Part shown: positions 1 through 7,733 of the stretch, piece after piece
Position numbering within the stretch: position 1 is the first letter of the stretch
How the letters are laid out: every line of letters begins with the position of its first letter
Assembly: GCA_030587435.1 (NCBI GenBank)
Contig: JAUQZC010000181.1
Coordinates: forward strand, 1-14,000
DNA length: 14,000 nt
Reading direction: 5' to 3'
DNA from: Candidatus Baldrarchaeota archaeon
Lineage (GTDB): Archaea > Asgardarchaeota > Baldrarchaeia > Baldrarchaeales > DXJG01
Made by a program: the position numbers and the translations under genes
The notes under the pieces: generated by a model
What the model was told of the DNA's origin: nothing
Database searches by the model: none
The model's input: only the letters and a program-made list of their open reading frames with translations

Positions 1-602
1 AATTAGAGCCGATGGACATTTCGGCCAAGTAATACCAATAGAAGATGCAAAAACCATAATACTCAACTTAGCCGCCGAACCAATAATTAGAAACTACTGC
101 TTATGCAGATGGATGCAAAGAGGAGTAAAAGATGTTTGCTGCATAAATTTCGGAGTACTATCTGGAATAATAGAGAAACTGCCAAGATTTATCCCCAAAA
201 ATGTAAAATATAGGTTAGATAGAGAAGAAGCTGTAAAAGTTCTTGAGGAACAGAAAAGGAAGAGTTTTCACAGTATGGTTTCAACCAGTACCATATATAA
301 ATGCAATCTGTTCATGTGAAACACCTCAATGCGGAGGATTACGGCTAAGAATGGACTTCGATTTAAAAACAGTTTACAAAGCAGAGTACGTTGCACAAGT
401 AGACCCAGATCTCTGTCAAGGATGTAAAACATGCGTATCATATTGCCAATTTGGAGCCATAAAGTACAGTCCAACCTTAAAAAGAGTATTAATTGACCAG
501 AAAAAATGTTTTGGATGCGGTTTGTGCAGAGATCATTGTCCGCACGGTGCAATAAAACTTGTTCCAAGAGAAGAAATTCCCGCACTTAAAAACGAATATT
601 AA
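1..602 (+). pseudogene. Cys-rich protein with C-terminal 2[4Fe-4S] ferredoxin domain; 5'-truncated and frameshifted
   Basis: The reading frame is open from the left edge of the window (frame starting at base 2), so the N-terminus lies outside. It gives a Cys module (CLCRW, then CC, then ICSC) followed by two CX2CX2CX3C motifs, the second followed by Pro, typical of a bacterial-type 2[4Fe-4S] ferredoxin. The Cys module and the ferredoxin domain are in different frames. Removing one A from the AAAA run at 253-256 joins them into a continuous protein that aligns in architecture with the intact gene at 1019-1855 (-). Likely a cytoplasmic electron-transfer protein; partner and reaction unknown. 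The stop lies 12 nt before the next ferredoxin gene, suggesting one transcription unit. The extra A may be a true mutation or a sequencing error. Domain call is firm; the N-terminal module has no named function I can give. Confidence 0.75.
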
Positions 603-614
603 CCTAGGTGAAAC

Positions 615-875
615 ATGATGGGAAAAACAAAGATAATAATAGATTACACGAAATGCGGAAACGCAACGGGAGGCATAGACCCAAGAACATGTGGTATATG
701 TCTCAGAGTCTGTGATCCAGCGGTTTTCCTAATGCACCCGCCACTCAACGTAAAGGAAGAAAACCCGTATGACCCACAGTATTGGCAAATAACAGCAGTA
801 TGGCTATCACTATGTACACATTGTATGAAATGTGTTAAAGCGTGTCACCAAAAAGCAATAAAAGTCATATATTAA
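615..875 (+). CDS. Small 2[4Fe-4S] ferredoxin-like protein
   Basis: An 86-residue protein with eight Cys in two cluster motifs. The first is spread out, C14-X11-C26-X2-C29-X3-C33; the second is C67-X2-C70-X2-C73-X3-C77. A 30-residue insert separates them. The second motif is followed by H rather than the usual Pro, and the first by D-P. It should bind two [4Fe-4S] clusters and carry electrons in the cytoplasm, or serve as the small subunit of a larger iron-sulfur complex. An AGGTG Shine-Dalgarno at 606-610 sits 4 nt ahead of the ATG at 615; a second ATG follows at once. It lies 12 nt downstream of the ferredoxin-domain gene ending at 602, so the two are probably co-transcribed and may interact. 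The redox partner cannot be told from the window. Confidence 0.85.
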   Translation: MMGKTKIIIDYTKCGNATGGIDPRTCGICLRVCDPAVFLMHPPLNVKEENPYDPQYWQITAVWLSLCTHCMKCVKACHQKAIKVIY

Positions 876-1018
876 GATTTAAAACCTTAAAACAACAATT
901 CTTTTTACATCTCAATGAACTTCCTTCTTATCTATGGAGAACATCCTACAATGCTTATAATCATACGCATAAGACTTGCGGATAAAGTCTATTTAACAGA
1001 AGTAGCATAGTAAAACAT
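876..1018. terminator. Convergent intergenic gap with T-rich tract on the + strand
   Basis: This 143 bp gap separates two convergent iron-sulfur genes. Just after the + strand stop there is a T-rich stretch (TTCTTTTTAC, about 899-908), the kind of U-rich RNA end that stops archaeal RNA polymerase without needing a hairpin. No strong stem was seen. Assignment as terminator is by position and composition only. Confidence 0.35.
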
Positions 1019-1855
1019 TTATGTTACATCTACAACAGAAGATATTCTTTTTATTGTTTCATCCAAAAAGTTCCTGTTCTCTATGATTATTTTAATGGCT
1101 CCTTGAGGGCAAACCTCAACACACCTACCACAACCTCTACAATCCTCCGTTATAACTGGTTTTCCGTTAATCATGTGAATGGCATCCACAAAACATATTC
1201 CATCAGCACAGATTCCACATCCAACACATTTACTGTAATCTATTTTAACATTTACGCCAGGCATTTTCTTGATTCTTTCTGCAATCTTAGTGGAAAGATG
1301 GGGAATTATTTTCCATAAACAACAACATGGACAACAGTTGCATATAGTTAAAAGTTTACTTGGAGGTTTAGCATCTAACCAAACTGAGTCAATCTTATCT
1401 CTTCCAATTAAGTGAACTAGGCCAGCTTCCCTAGCTTTTCTTAAATGTTCAAGTGCTTCCCTTTTCGTTATAGGACGGCCAAACCTAGGGTCAATTTGCT
1501 TTGCAGCTTCACCTAAGAAAAGACATCCAATATTAATGGGATAATTTTTACAGTTGGACGAAAGGCGGCAAATACAAAAATTCATTGCAAAAATATAGCT
1601 TGCCTTCTCAACAAAATATTCCGCTACTTGATAAGGTAAAACCATATCCTCTGGTCTTTCAACTTTTTTGTTTATTTCAATTACATCAGCCTTAGGCAAA
1701 TAATATATTTCATCCCCTTTAAAAAGCATGTTATCAAGGATTCTACCTATAACAGGTACGCGTGTAAGCTTTGCAAGAACAAAACGATAAGGAAAAAGTT
1801 TTTTAAGCAACTCAGTAAACCAAAGTGGCCTAACCATACCAATTACCACCGACAC
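1019..1855 (-). CDS. Cys-rich protein with C-terminal 2[4Fe-4S] ferredoxin domain (intact relative of the 1-602 gene)
   Basis: A 278-residue protein from a GTG at 1855 (an in-frame ATG lies at 1837). Residues about 85-180 form a Cys module: C94-X-C96-R, C102, C111, then a dense block CNCCPCCC at 172-179. Residues about 205-255 are a ferredoxin domain: C210-X2-C213-X2-C216-X4-C221 and C239-X2-C242-X2-C245-X3-C249-P. The X4 spacing in the first motif is longer than the usual X3. No membrane segment or signal peptide is obvious, so it is probably cytoplasmic. Order and spacing of the Cys groups match the broken gene at 1-602, so they are paralogues, here facing each other. The extra Cys could hold a third cluster or a metal; that is inference. 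A TATA-like element at 1879-1888 is 24-33 bp ahead of the GTG and no good SD is seen, suggesting a leaderless transcript. Confidence 0.8.
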   Translation of the reverse strand: MSVVIGMVRPLWFTELLKKLFPYRFVLAKLTRVPVIGRILDNMLFKGDEIYYLPKADVIEINKKVERPEDMVLPYQVAEYFVEKASYIFAMNFCICRLSSNCKNYPINIGCLFLGEAAKQIDPRFGRPITKREALEHLRKAREAGLVHLIGRDKIDSVWLDAKPPSKLLTICNCCPCCCLWKIIPHLSTKIAERIKKMPGVNVKIDYSKCVGCGICADGICFVDAIHMINGKPVITEDCRGCGRCVEVCPQGAIKIIIENRNFLDETIKRISSVVDVT

Positions 1856-1878
1856 AAGATAACTCTCAGTGAATTCAA

Positions 1879-1888
1879 TTTATTTTTA
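1879..1888 (-). promoter_or_regulatory. Putative archaeal TATA box for the 1019-1855 gene
   Basis: On the minus strand the sequence AAAAATAAAT is centred about 28 bp upstream of the GTG start at 1855. Archaeal TATA boxes lie about 26 bp before the transcription start, so transcription would begin at or next to the start codon. Similar A/T-rich words are common in this DNA, so the call is tentative. Confidence 0.3.
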
Positions 1889-2156
1889 GATTTAATAACC
1901 TTTCGTAGAATAGCCTCTTTATTATCTTTAACCATACTCCTATCGTTTCAAATAGCTTAAAAAGCTTAGGAAATCTCTACATCTAAACTAGCAATATCAA
2001 CGGTTTACGAACGCTACAAATCGTGAACATTAACCATACATAATGTCATCGAAGTAGATCATTTAAAATCATAAGCGCGCGCTAACAACTTCTTCCGCTA
2101 AACCATCAACCAAATGATCCAAAGATAACTATCCTTCCCTCTTAGATTAACAGTAG

Positions 2157-2322
2157 AAAAAGACAAAAACACCTTACCAAATAAAAAAGATGATAGACAA
2201 CTAAAACAAAAATACAAAAACCTAATCATAGTAACAAGTATAATCAGCAGCAACGCTCAAAACAACAATACTCAATATTAAAAAGAAGACTCAAAAAGAC
2301 AAAAACGCCTGACTTAAATAAA
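2157..2322. repeat. Imperfect direct repeat pair (2157-2185 and 2293-2322)
   Basis: Both copies begin with the 14-mer AAAAAGACAAAAAC. They continue with closely similar tails (ACCTTACCAAATAAA and GCCTGACTTAAATAAA), with 136 bp between copy starts. The repeats fall in different reading frames. They might be a short duplication or chance similarity in A-rich DNA. Confidence 0.35.
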
Positions 2323-2484
2323 CTTAGTAAAGCAGCTCAAGAAAAATAGCTGTGTCCACAAGATACATCAATCCCGCCACTCAAAAGGAGCAAAATTTTC
2401 TTCCAATATGGCTTTAAGTAACATTAAAATTGCGTTTAAATCTTTCACGAGATTTTAGAAAAGGTTAAAAGTTGAAAATATTTG

Positions 2485-2507
2485 CTTATATTGCATTTTT
2501 AAATTAT
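2485..2507 (+). promoter_or_regulatory. Putative promoter of the ABC exporter operon
   Basis: Two TATA-like words precede the first ABC gene: CTTATATT at 2485-2492 and TTTTTAAATTA at 2497-2507. The second would place a transcription start near 2527, just before the ATG at 2536; the first near 2515, just before the TTG at 2521. There is no clear SD before either codon, so a leaderless or very short-leader mRNA is likely. This element does not settle the start by itself. Confidence 0.35.
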
Positions 2508-2535
2508 TTTTGTTAAAACATTGGAAGTTACAGTC

Positions 2536-4365
2536 ATGGTAGTTTCAGAGCAGAACTATTTGGAGCGATCTGAATTTACGGTTGGAATTGACCCCTTTCA
2601 AAAAGCTAGAAGGAAAGGACCCGTTAGATGGATTATTTCTCATATCCTTTACGGTTCCAATAAATATTTGCTCTTACTTTCTTTTACCGGCTCTATTTTG
2701 TCCTCCATTTTAAATTCTGAAATGATGGTTTTAATCGGTGATGCTATTGATGCTTTTATAATGAATGATGCGAGTAAACTCTTGCACTACACTTTTTTAA
2801 TTCTTCTAATAGCCATTGGTATGCCATTACTAAATTTAATGTCGAATTTTTTGAGGGAAATAGTTGCTCAACGAGTTGAACGTGACGCAAGGTACGAGTT
2901 TTATACAAATCTTCTGGGAAAAAGTCAGAGTTTCCACGATTTACAGAGAATCGGGGATATCATGGCTAGAACAACAAATGACGTTAGAATGTTGAATTTT
3001 CTTGTTTCACCCTCCATATCTCTAATATTTCAAGCCTTCCTTCAACTATTCGTGCCAATAGTTTTCATCGCCATATACTATCCTCGAGACCTCCTCTTAA
3101 CACCTTTACTGTTTATAGTATTCTTTTTGATAACTTTAAGAGGCTACATTAAAAAATTAGGGCCCGTCACCATTGAGTTAAGGAAGCAGTTTGGACTGAT
3201 GAACGCTGCCCTAAATGAGTCGTTAACAGGTATAGAAGTTGTTAAGGGAAGTTCCCAAGAAGAAAGTGAGTTAAAAAAATATTACACGTACGCTAAAAAT
3301 TACTGTGATGCGTACATTGAGCAGGGGAAAATACAAGGTAAATATGTTCCTCTACTGTTAGTCAGTTTAGTTTTAACTTTTGGTTTAGCTCACGCAATCT
3401 TTCTTTATCTTCAAGGACTTATGCAAATTGGACAAATAATCGGATATATTGGTTTACTTGGAACTCTTCGTTTCCCAACTTTTATTTCCATTTGGGCTTT
3501 TTCAACTGTTCGCTTAGCCGTTGCTGGTGCTGAAAGACTTCTTGAAATAATGAATAAGAAAACTGAAATAGATGAAAACCCTAAAGGAGTGAAAAAGAAA
3601 ATAGAAGGAGCAGTTAAATTTGAAAACGTTTCTTTCGCGTACCCTGGAAGCTCGAAACTCGTGTTAAAAAACATTAATTTTGAAGTCAAACCGGGTCAGA
3701 CGGTTGCAATCGTAGGAACAACAGGATCAGGGAAAACAACCCTAGTAAAACTTATCTCCCGCCTATACGACGTGACAAGTGGAAGAATTTTAATAGATGG
3801 AATCGATATACGAAAATATGATTTAAAATGCCTTAGAGAGCAGATATCTTACATTGAACAAGATATCTTCCTATTTTCTACAACCATTTACGAAAACATC
3901 ACCTTCGGTAAACCTAGTTCTCTTGAAGAAGTTATTAAAGTGGCAAAGGAAGCACAAGCCCACGAATTCATATCCAAACTGCCAGATGGGTATTTTACGG
4001 TTATAGGTGAACGCGGTGTAACACTATCTGGAGGAGAAAGACAACGCATCGCAATAGCGAGAGCACTTTTAACAAACCCAAGAATACTTATCCTCGACGA
4101 TAGCACCTCCGCCATAGACTCGGAAACAGAAGACAAAATTCAAAAAGCTATTTTCAAGGCTCGTAAAGGTAGAACCACCTTCATAATAACTCATAGATTA
4201 AGTCAAATTAGATGGGCAGATTTAATTCTCGTCATGAAGCGAGGCGAAATCGTTGCCAAAGGAACTCACGAAGAACTTCTAAAAACATGTGAAGAATACA
4301 GGAAAATATTTGCAGAAAGATTTGGCAAAGAGTTTTCTAAAAGTGTTAGCATAGGGGAAAGTTAA
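2536..4365 (+). CDS. Half-size ABC exporter, subunit with degenerate catalytic site
   Basis: A 609-residue type IV (exporter-fold) half transporter: six hydrophobic helices in about residues 35-330, then a nucleotide-binding domain. Walker A is GTTGSGKTT at 394-402, the Q-loop Gln is 442, the ABC signature is a standard LSGGE at 497-501, Walker B ends in Asp521, and the switch His is 553. The residue after Walker B is Asp522, not the catalytic Glu found in active sites. With the next gene it should form a heterodimer in the cytoplasmic membrane that uses ATP to export a hydrophobic compound, lipid or drug, as in the LmrCD, BmrCD and TM287/288 type. The substrate cannot be read from the sequence. 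I chose the ATG at 2536; a TTG at 2521 would add five residues. The stop is 1 nt before the next start. Confidence 0.9.
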   Translation: MVVSEQNYLERSEFTVGIDPFQKARRKGPVRWIISHILYGSNKYLLLLSFTGSILSSILNSEMMVLIGDAIDAFIMNDASKLLHYTFLILLIAIGMPLLNLMSNFLREIVAQRVERDARYEFYTNLLGKSQSFHDLQRIGDIMARTTNDVRMLNFLVSPSISLIFQAFLQLFVPIVFIAIYYPRDLLLTPLLFIVFFLITLRGYIKKLGPVTIELRKQFGLMNAALNESLTGIEVVKGSSQEESELKKYYTYAKNYCDAYIEQGKIQGKYVPLLLVSLVLTFGLAHAIFLYLQGLMQIGQIIGYIGLLGTLRFPTFISIWAFSTVRLAVAGAERLLEIMNKKTEIDENPKGVKKKIEGAVKFENVSFAYPGSSKLVLKNINFEVKPGQTVAIVGTTGSGKTTLVKLISRLYDVTSGRILIDGIDIRKYDLKCLREQISYIEQDIFLFSTTIYENITFGKPSSLEEVIKVAKEAQAHEFISKLPDGYFTVIGERGVTLSGGERQRIAIARALLTNPRILILDDSTSAIDSETEDKIQKAIFKARKGRTTFIITHRLSQIRWADLILVMKRGEIVAKGTHEELLKTCEEYRKIFAERFGKEFSKSVSIGES

Positions 4366-4366
4366 A

Positions 4367-6172
4367 ATGATGAGAGGATTAGGTGCAGAAGAATATGACA
4401 GAAAATATTCAGACATTGAATTGCTCAAAAGAATTTTAACATATTTCCGTCCATACAAACGTTCAATGCTCATAGTAGTTCTATTTTTAACCCTTAACTC
4501 AATTTCCACCTCACTAACTCCGATATTAATGAGAGAAGCCATAAACATGTTAGAAACTGTAAAAAACACCTTTTATCTAATCATGGTGATCCTATTAACC
4601 TTAGTTTTAAATTTACTTGCCTGGGTTTTCAACTACTTTAGACAAGTATACTCTTCAAAAACTATTGGAAACGTTGTTTTAGATTTACGCAGCAAAGCAT
4701 GTAAAGCCGTCTTAAACCATGACATGTCATTTTTCGATAAAAACCCGATAGGAAAAATTGTTTCAAGAATAAACACTGACAGCCGAGACTTCGGAAACAC
4801 CGTGAGTTTAACTATGCAAGTATTAAGCTCATTTCTGGTTGTTATCATACTTTTATCGGCAATGTTTATGATAAGCTTAAAGTTAACATTAATAACCCTA
4901 TTTATGGTTCCCTTCATCTTCGCAATCGCCCTTTCATTTCGGAAAATTGCAAGAAAATTAACATTGCTAGGGCAAAGGGCACTAGCTGTAGTTAACGCCT
5001 TTGTAAATGAAACCATTTCAGGTATACAAATAGCTAAAACCTTTAGACAAGAAAAGAAACTACATGAAAAATTTATCGAAGTAAATAATCAATCTTACAA
5101 GGTCAATCTCAAAAGAGCCCTTTGGCTCAACACAGTTAGGCCAACACTAAGCATAATCCAAGGAATAGCGTTAGTTCTAATACTATATTTCGGTGGAAGC
5201 GAAATATTAAAAGGACACATCACCGCAGGAGACTTCTACCTTTTCTTCCAAAGCCTTTGGCAACTTTTCTTCCCTCTACTTTCACTCGCAACTTTCTGGC
5301 CTCAATTTCAAGCAGGATTATCAGCATCAGAAAGAATTTTTTCCCTCATAGATGCCGAACCAAAAGTAAAACAAAAAGGAAACTTGAAGCCGCGAAAACT
5401 GAGAGGAGAAATAGTTATAAAAAACCTTGTTTTCGAATATGAGCCTGGTAAAAAAGTTTTCAATAACTTTAACCTAACTATACGTCCAGGTGAATCAATT
5501 GCACTAGTAGGACATACAGGAGCAGGTAAATCAAGTTTAGCAAAACTAATAGCTAGACTATATGAATTTCAAGGAGGAGACATCCTTATCGATGGAATAA
5601 GCATAAGAAATTTCTCATTAAAACATTATAGAAAACTAGTTGGAATAATCCCTCAAACACCGTTTCTTTTTGCCGACACCGTTGAAAACAACGTTAAATA
5701 CGGAAAGCTTTCTGCAACACGTGAAGAAGTCATTTGGGCATTGGAGCAAGCTGGGGGAGTAGACTGGGTAAATGATCTCCCACAAGGATTAGAAACCAAC
5801 ATCGGCGAAAGAGGGAGCCTGTTATCAATGGGTCAACGACAACTCATAGCAATTGCAAGAGTTCTACTTGAAAACCCTTCAATACTTATAATGGACGAAG
5901 CAACAGCTTCAGTAGACCCCTTCACGGAAATCCGTATTCAAAAAGCTATTAAAAACGTTATGAAAGGACGCACAACAATAATAATAGCTCACAGACTTTG
6001 GACAGTAAGAAACGTGGATAGAATAATAGTCTTGGAAAAAGGAAAAATAGTGGAAGAAGGCAGCCATGAAGAACTAATGGCAAAAGGAGGAAAATACGCA
6101 CAACTCTACAACAAATACTTCAGACACCAATCACTAGAATACATCGAACAAGCTAAAAAACTACAAAAATAA
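4367..6172 (+). CDS. Half-size ABC exporter, subunit with catalytic Glu and degenerate signature
   Basis: A 601-residue half transporter with six membrane helices in about residues 25-315 and a C-terminal nucleotide-binding domain. Walker A is GHTGAGKSS at 382-390, the Q-loop Gln is 430, Walker B is ILIMDE with Asp510 and the catalytic Glu511, and the switch His is 542. The signature is LSMGQ at 486-490 where LSGGQ is expected. Combined with the Asp-substituted Walker B of the preceding gene, one composite site (this Walker A/B with the partner's LSGGE) is fully catalytic and the other is degenerate. The ATG at 4367 lies 1 nt after the previous stop, with a purine-rich AGGGGAAAG stretch inside the end of that gene acting as SD, so the two are translationally coupled. 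A second ATG at 4370 is equally possible. The gene is followed by a T-rich end. Confidence 0.92.
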   Translation: MMRGLGAEEYDRKYSDIELLKRILTYFRPYKRSMLIVVLFLTLNSISTSLTPILMREAINMLETVKNTFYLIMVILLTLVLNLLAWVFNYFRQVYSSKTIGNVVLDLRSKACKAVLNHDMSFFDKNPIGKIVSRINTDSRDFGNTVSLTMQVLSSFLVVIILLSAMFMISLKLTLITLFMVPFIFAIALSFRKIARKLTLLGQRALAVVNAFVNETISGIQIAKTFRQEKKLHEKFIEVNNQSYKVNLKRALWLNTVRPTLSIIQGIALVLILYFGGSEILKGHITAGDFYLFFQSLWQLFFPLLSLATFWPQFQAGLSASERIFSLIDAEPKVKQKGNLKPRKLRGEIVIKNLVFEYEPGKKVFNNFNLTIRPGESIALVGHTGAGKSSLAKLIARLYEFQGGDILIDGISIRNFSLKHYRKLVGIIPQTPFLFADTVENNVKYGKLSATREEVIWALEQAGGVDWVNDLPQGLETNIGERGSLLSMGQRQLIAIARVLLENPSILIMDEATASVDPFTEIRIQKAIKNVMKGRTTIIIAHRLWTVRNVDRIIVLEKGKIVEEGSHEELMAKGGKYAQLYNKYFRHQSLEYIEQAKKLQK

Positions 6173-6216
6173 CGTTTACCATTTAATAATTAACATCAAC
6201 AGACAAAAGATCTTAG

Positions 6217-6227
6217 ATTTTTTATTT
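6217..6227 (+). terminator. T-rich terminator after the ABC operon
   Basis: The sequence ATTTTTTATTT lies about 45 bp after the stop of the second ABC gene. Runs like this are the usual intrinsic termination signal in archaea. No strong stem accompanies it. Confidence 0.4.
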
Positions 6228-6444
6228 AACTTACATCTAATGTTACCACACGTTATCTCTAATAAAACTCAAAATAGTAACATTTTTGATAAAACACCAC
6301 AAGAATATAATTTGAATTGTAAATTAAAGCCGAAACAAATATAGTTAGATTGCTGCTCTTATTCTGCCGGCAATTCTTCTAACATTTTAAAAAGTTTTTA
6401 TTCATAAGTGTCTATCACGTTTTATAAAGGAGTTGAATGTAAAA

Positions 6445-7294
6445 TTGAGTATTGAGGTTGCTGGTTCTGAAAATAAGTTTGCTGTTATGTTTTTTGGCTT
6501 GACGCTTCTTATAGGAGCCTTAGGTTTTACACCTTGGGTCTTAGCCTCATACGGTATGTTTCCAGCTCTTTTAAGCGTCTCCTTTTTTTCCTTATCGGTG
6601 ACGGTTCACCAACCTTTGCTGCAATTATAGTTTCATTAATAGAGTATGGAAAGAAGGTGTCAGAATATCTTTTGGACAGTTTGGTCGAAAAATTTTCAAA
6701 AATTTGGTTTTTAGCTCCAATTTTACTGTCATTTAGTATTATGGTTTTTTCGCTCGGAGTTTTAAGCATGTTTGCGGGAGTTAACTATGTGAATTTGCAG
6801 CGGCTTGTCGTGTTTGTTCCGGTTTTGATAAGCACCTTTTTGCAGAATATGTGGGAGGAGATTGGTTGGAGAAGGTACGCACTACCAAAGTTACAAAAGT
6901 ATAATGCATTTTATTCAAGCATGTTGTGAGTGTTTTTTGGGCAATATGGCATTGGCCTCATTTCACCGTTAAAAATAGTATTATGATGACTAATTACCAT
7001 AATTTCCTCTGGTTTTTCGTAAGCACAGTATTGGTTTCAATCGAATATACATGGCTTTATAATTCAACGAAAGGAAGTTTACTTATTGTAACCCTTTACC
7101 ACAGTTCCTATAATGCTTTTGGACTTCTGCTTCTCGTTGAACAAGGAATATCTTATGTTGTCTTTCCATTCCTACTATTAACGCACTTTTTAACAGTGAT
7201 TGTCATAATCGTGGTTTTTAAACCAGAAAAACTCTCATACATCAAACCTGTAACATTTGAACAATTACGCAAAACAGCGATAAAACATTACTAG
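6445..7294 (+). pseudogene. CPBP-family (CAAX/Rce1-type) intramembrane protease, two frameshifts
   Basis: Three frames together spell one CPBP (PF02517-type) multi-helix protein. All three family motifs are visible: EExxxR as EEIGWRR at 6855-6875, FxxxH as FWAIWH just after 6931, and a later HSSYNAFG near 7100. They are separated by hydrophobic helices. The first frame must shift at the T7 run 6583-6589; one more T restores SFFFLIGDGSP. The second must shift near 6925, where one base is missing before SVFWAIWHWP. Intact members are membrane proteases that process prenylated proteins or peptides, or act in bacteriocin immunity. An AAAGGAG at 6426-6432 fits a TTG start at 6445 (12 nt) better than the TTG at 6433, which touches it. 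The broken frame argues for a non-functional gene unless the indels are sequencing errors or T7 slippage rescues one of them. Confidence 0.8.
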
Positions 7295-7369
7295 ACGAAA
7301 ATTTAACAAAACGTATACATACACGCAAGTTTCGAAAACAAAGAGACAATATTAATGAAATCAGGTTTA

Positions 7370-7395
7370 AATTAAAATGGTTACTTGTTTTAATT
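7370..7395. terminator. Inverted repeat between convergent genes
   Basis: AATTAAAA at 7370-7377 and TTTTAATT at 7388-7395 form an 8 bp inverted repeat around a 10 nt loop. It sits between the + strand protease remnant and the stop of the minus strand gene at 7410. It could end transcription in both directions. The stem is all A/T and therefore weak. Confidence 0.35.
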
Positions 7396-7409
7396 AACAG
7401 TGTTGATAT

Positions 7410-7727
7410 TCACTCTTCTTCTATTTCTTCCTCAAAGTCTTCGATTAAGTTCTCAACGTATTCCTCCAAGCCAAGTTCTTTAAGTTCCTTTTTCGCTTCC
7501 TTCAGTGAAATATCTTTGTAATATGTGATATCATATAGCCCTCCATACGCAGTCCAACCGTTTCTAAGGAGAATACTATGTATCTTCGCTAAATTATATA
7601 GTCTTTCTCTTAATTCATCGCCCAGCGCTTTAAGTTTTTCAGAAAAATCTTCACCTAACTCATTTCCCTCGAAATCATCCAGTTCCCACGCAGGTTTACC
7701 AAAAAGATGTAAAGACAACTCAACCAT
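7410..7727 (-). CDS. Small acidic protein of unknown function
   Basis: I do not recognise this family. The protein is about 105 residues, rich in Glu, Asp, Leu and Lys, with predicted helices and no membrane segment, so it is probably a soluble cytoplasmic protein. The middle holds an aromatic and glycine-rich part (GWTAYGGLYDITYY), and the C-terminus ends in a run of acidic residues, which may be a charged helix. The start is best set at the ATG at 7727: a GAGGT SD at 7734-7738 is 6 nt ahead of it but directly touches the upstream ATG at 7733, which would add only two residues. The base composition and charged content look like a real coding sequence. No neighbour suggests a job. Confidence 0.6.
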   Translation of the reverse strand: MVELSLHLFGKPAWELDDFEGNELGEDFSEKLKALGDELRERLYNLAKIHSILLRNGWTAYGGLYDITYYKDISLKEAKKELKELGLEEYVENLIEDFEEEIEEE

Positions 7728-7733
7728 ATCCAT

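Larger units (their letters stand above)
1856..2535. other. 680 bp gap without a convincing gene; possible decayed coding sequence
   Basis: Nothing here supports an intact gene. The + strand from about 2129 to 2350 is A-rich and lysine/glutamine-rich when translated. One frame is open from 2129 to about 2281 without a usable start, and another is open from about 2220 to a stop at 2347-2349. An imperfect direct repeat of about 29 bp (2157-2185 and 2293-2322, sharing AAAAAGACAAAAAC and then a similar tail) lies inside this part. There is also a short G+C palindrome AGCGCGCGCT at 2074-2083. These could be remains of a lost gene or simply A-rich spacer. The right end should hold the promoter of the ABC operon. 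Confidence 0.5.

Noticed and set aside
268..585. Open minus-strand frame of 105 codons opposite the first ferredoxin gene
   Set aside because: It is the complement of a clear Cys-motif coding frame and shows no protein-like features of its own.
2293..2322. Repeat pair in the 2.1-2.3 kb gap as part of a CRISPR array
   Set aside because: Only two imperfect copies, with a spacing over 100 bp and A-rich sequence, so not an array.
2408..2458. Short + strand ORF with AAAAGGAG upstream before the ABC operon
   Set aside because: Only 16 codons and the SD-like site is about 17 nt from the ATG, too far to be useful.
3411..4569. Three minus-strand open frames over the ABC genes
   Set aside because: They are antisense to strongly conserved ATPase motifs and have no start signals.
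4633..5016. Minus-strand frame of 127 codons
   Set aside because: Antisense to the membrane domain of the second ABC subunit; low-complexity composition, no SD.
6433..7294. Programmed ribosomal frameshifting in the CPBP gene
   Set aside because: Two separate shifts would be needed and only one lies in a slippery run, so a pseudogene or read errors are simpler.
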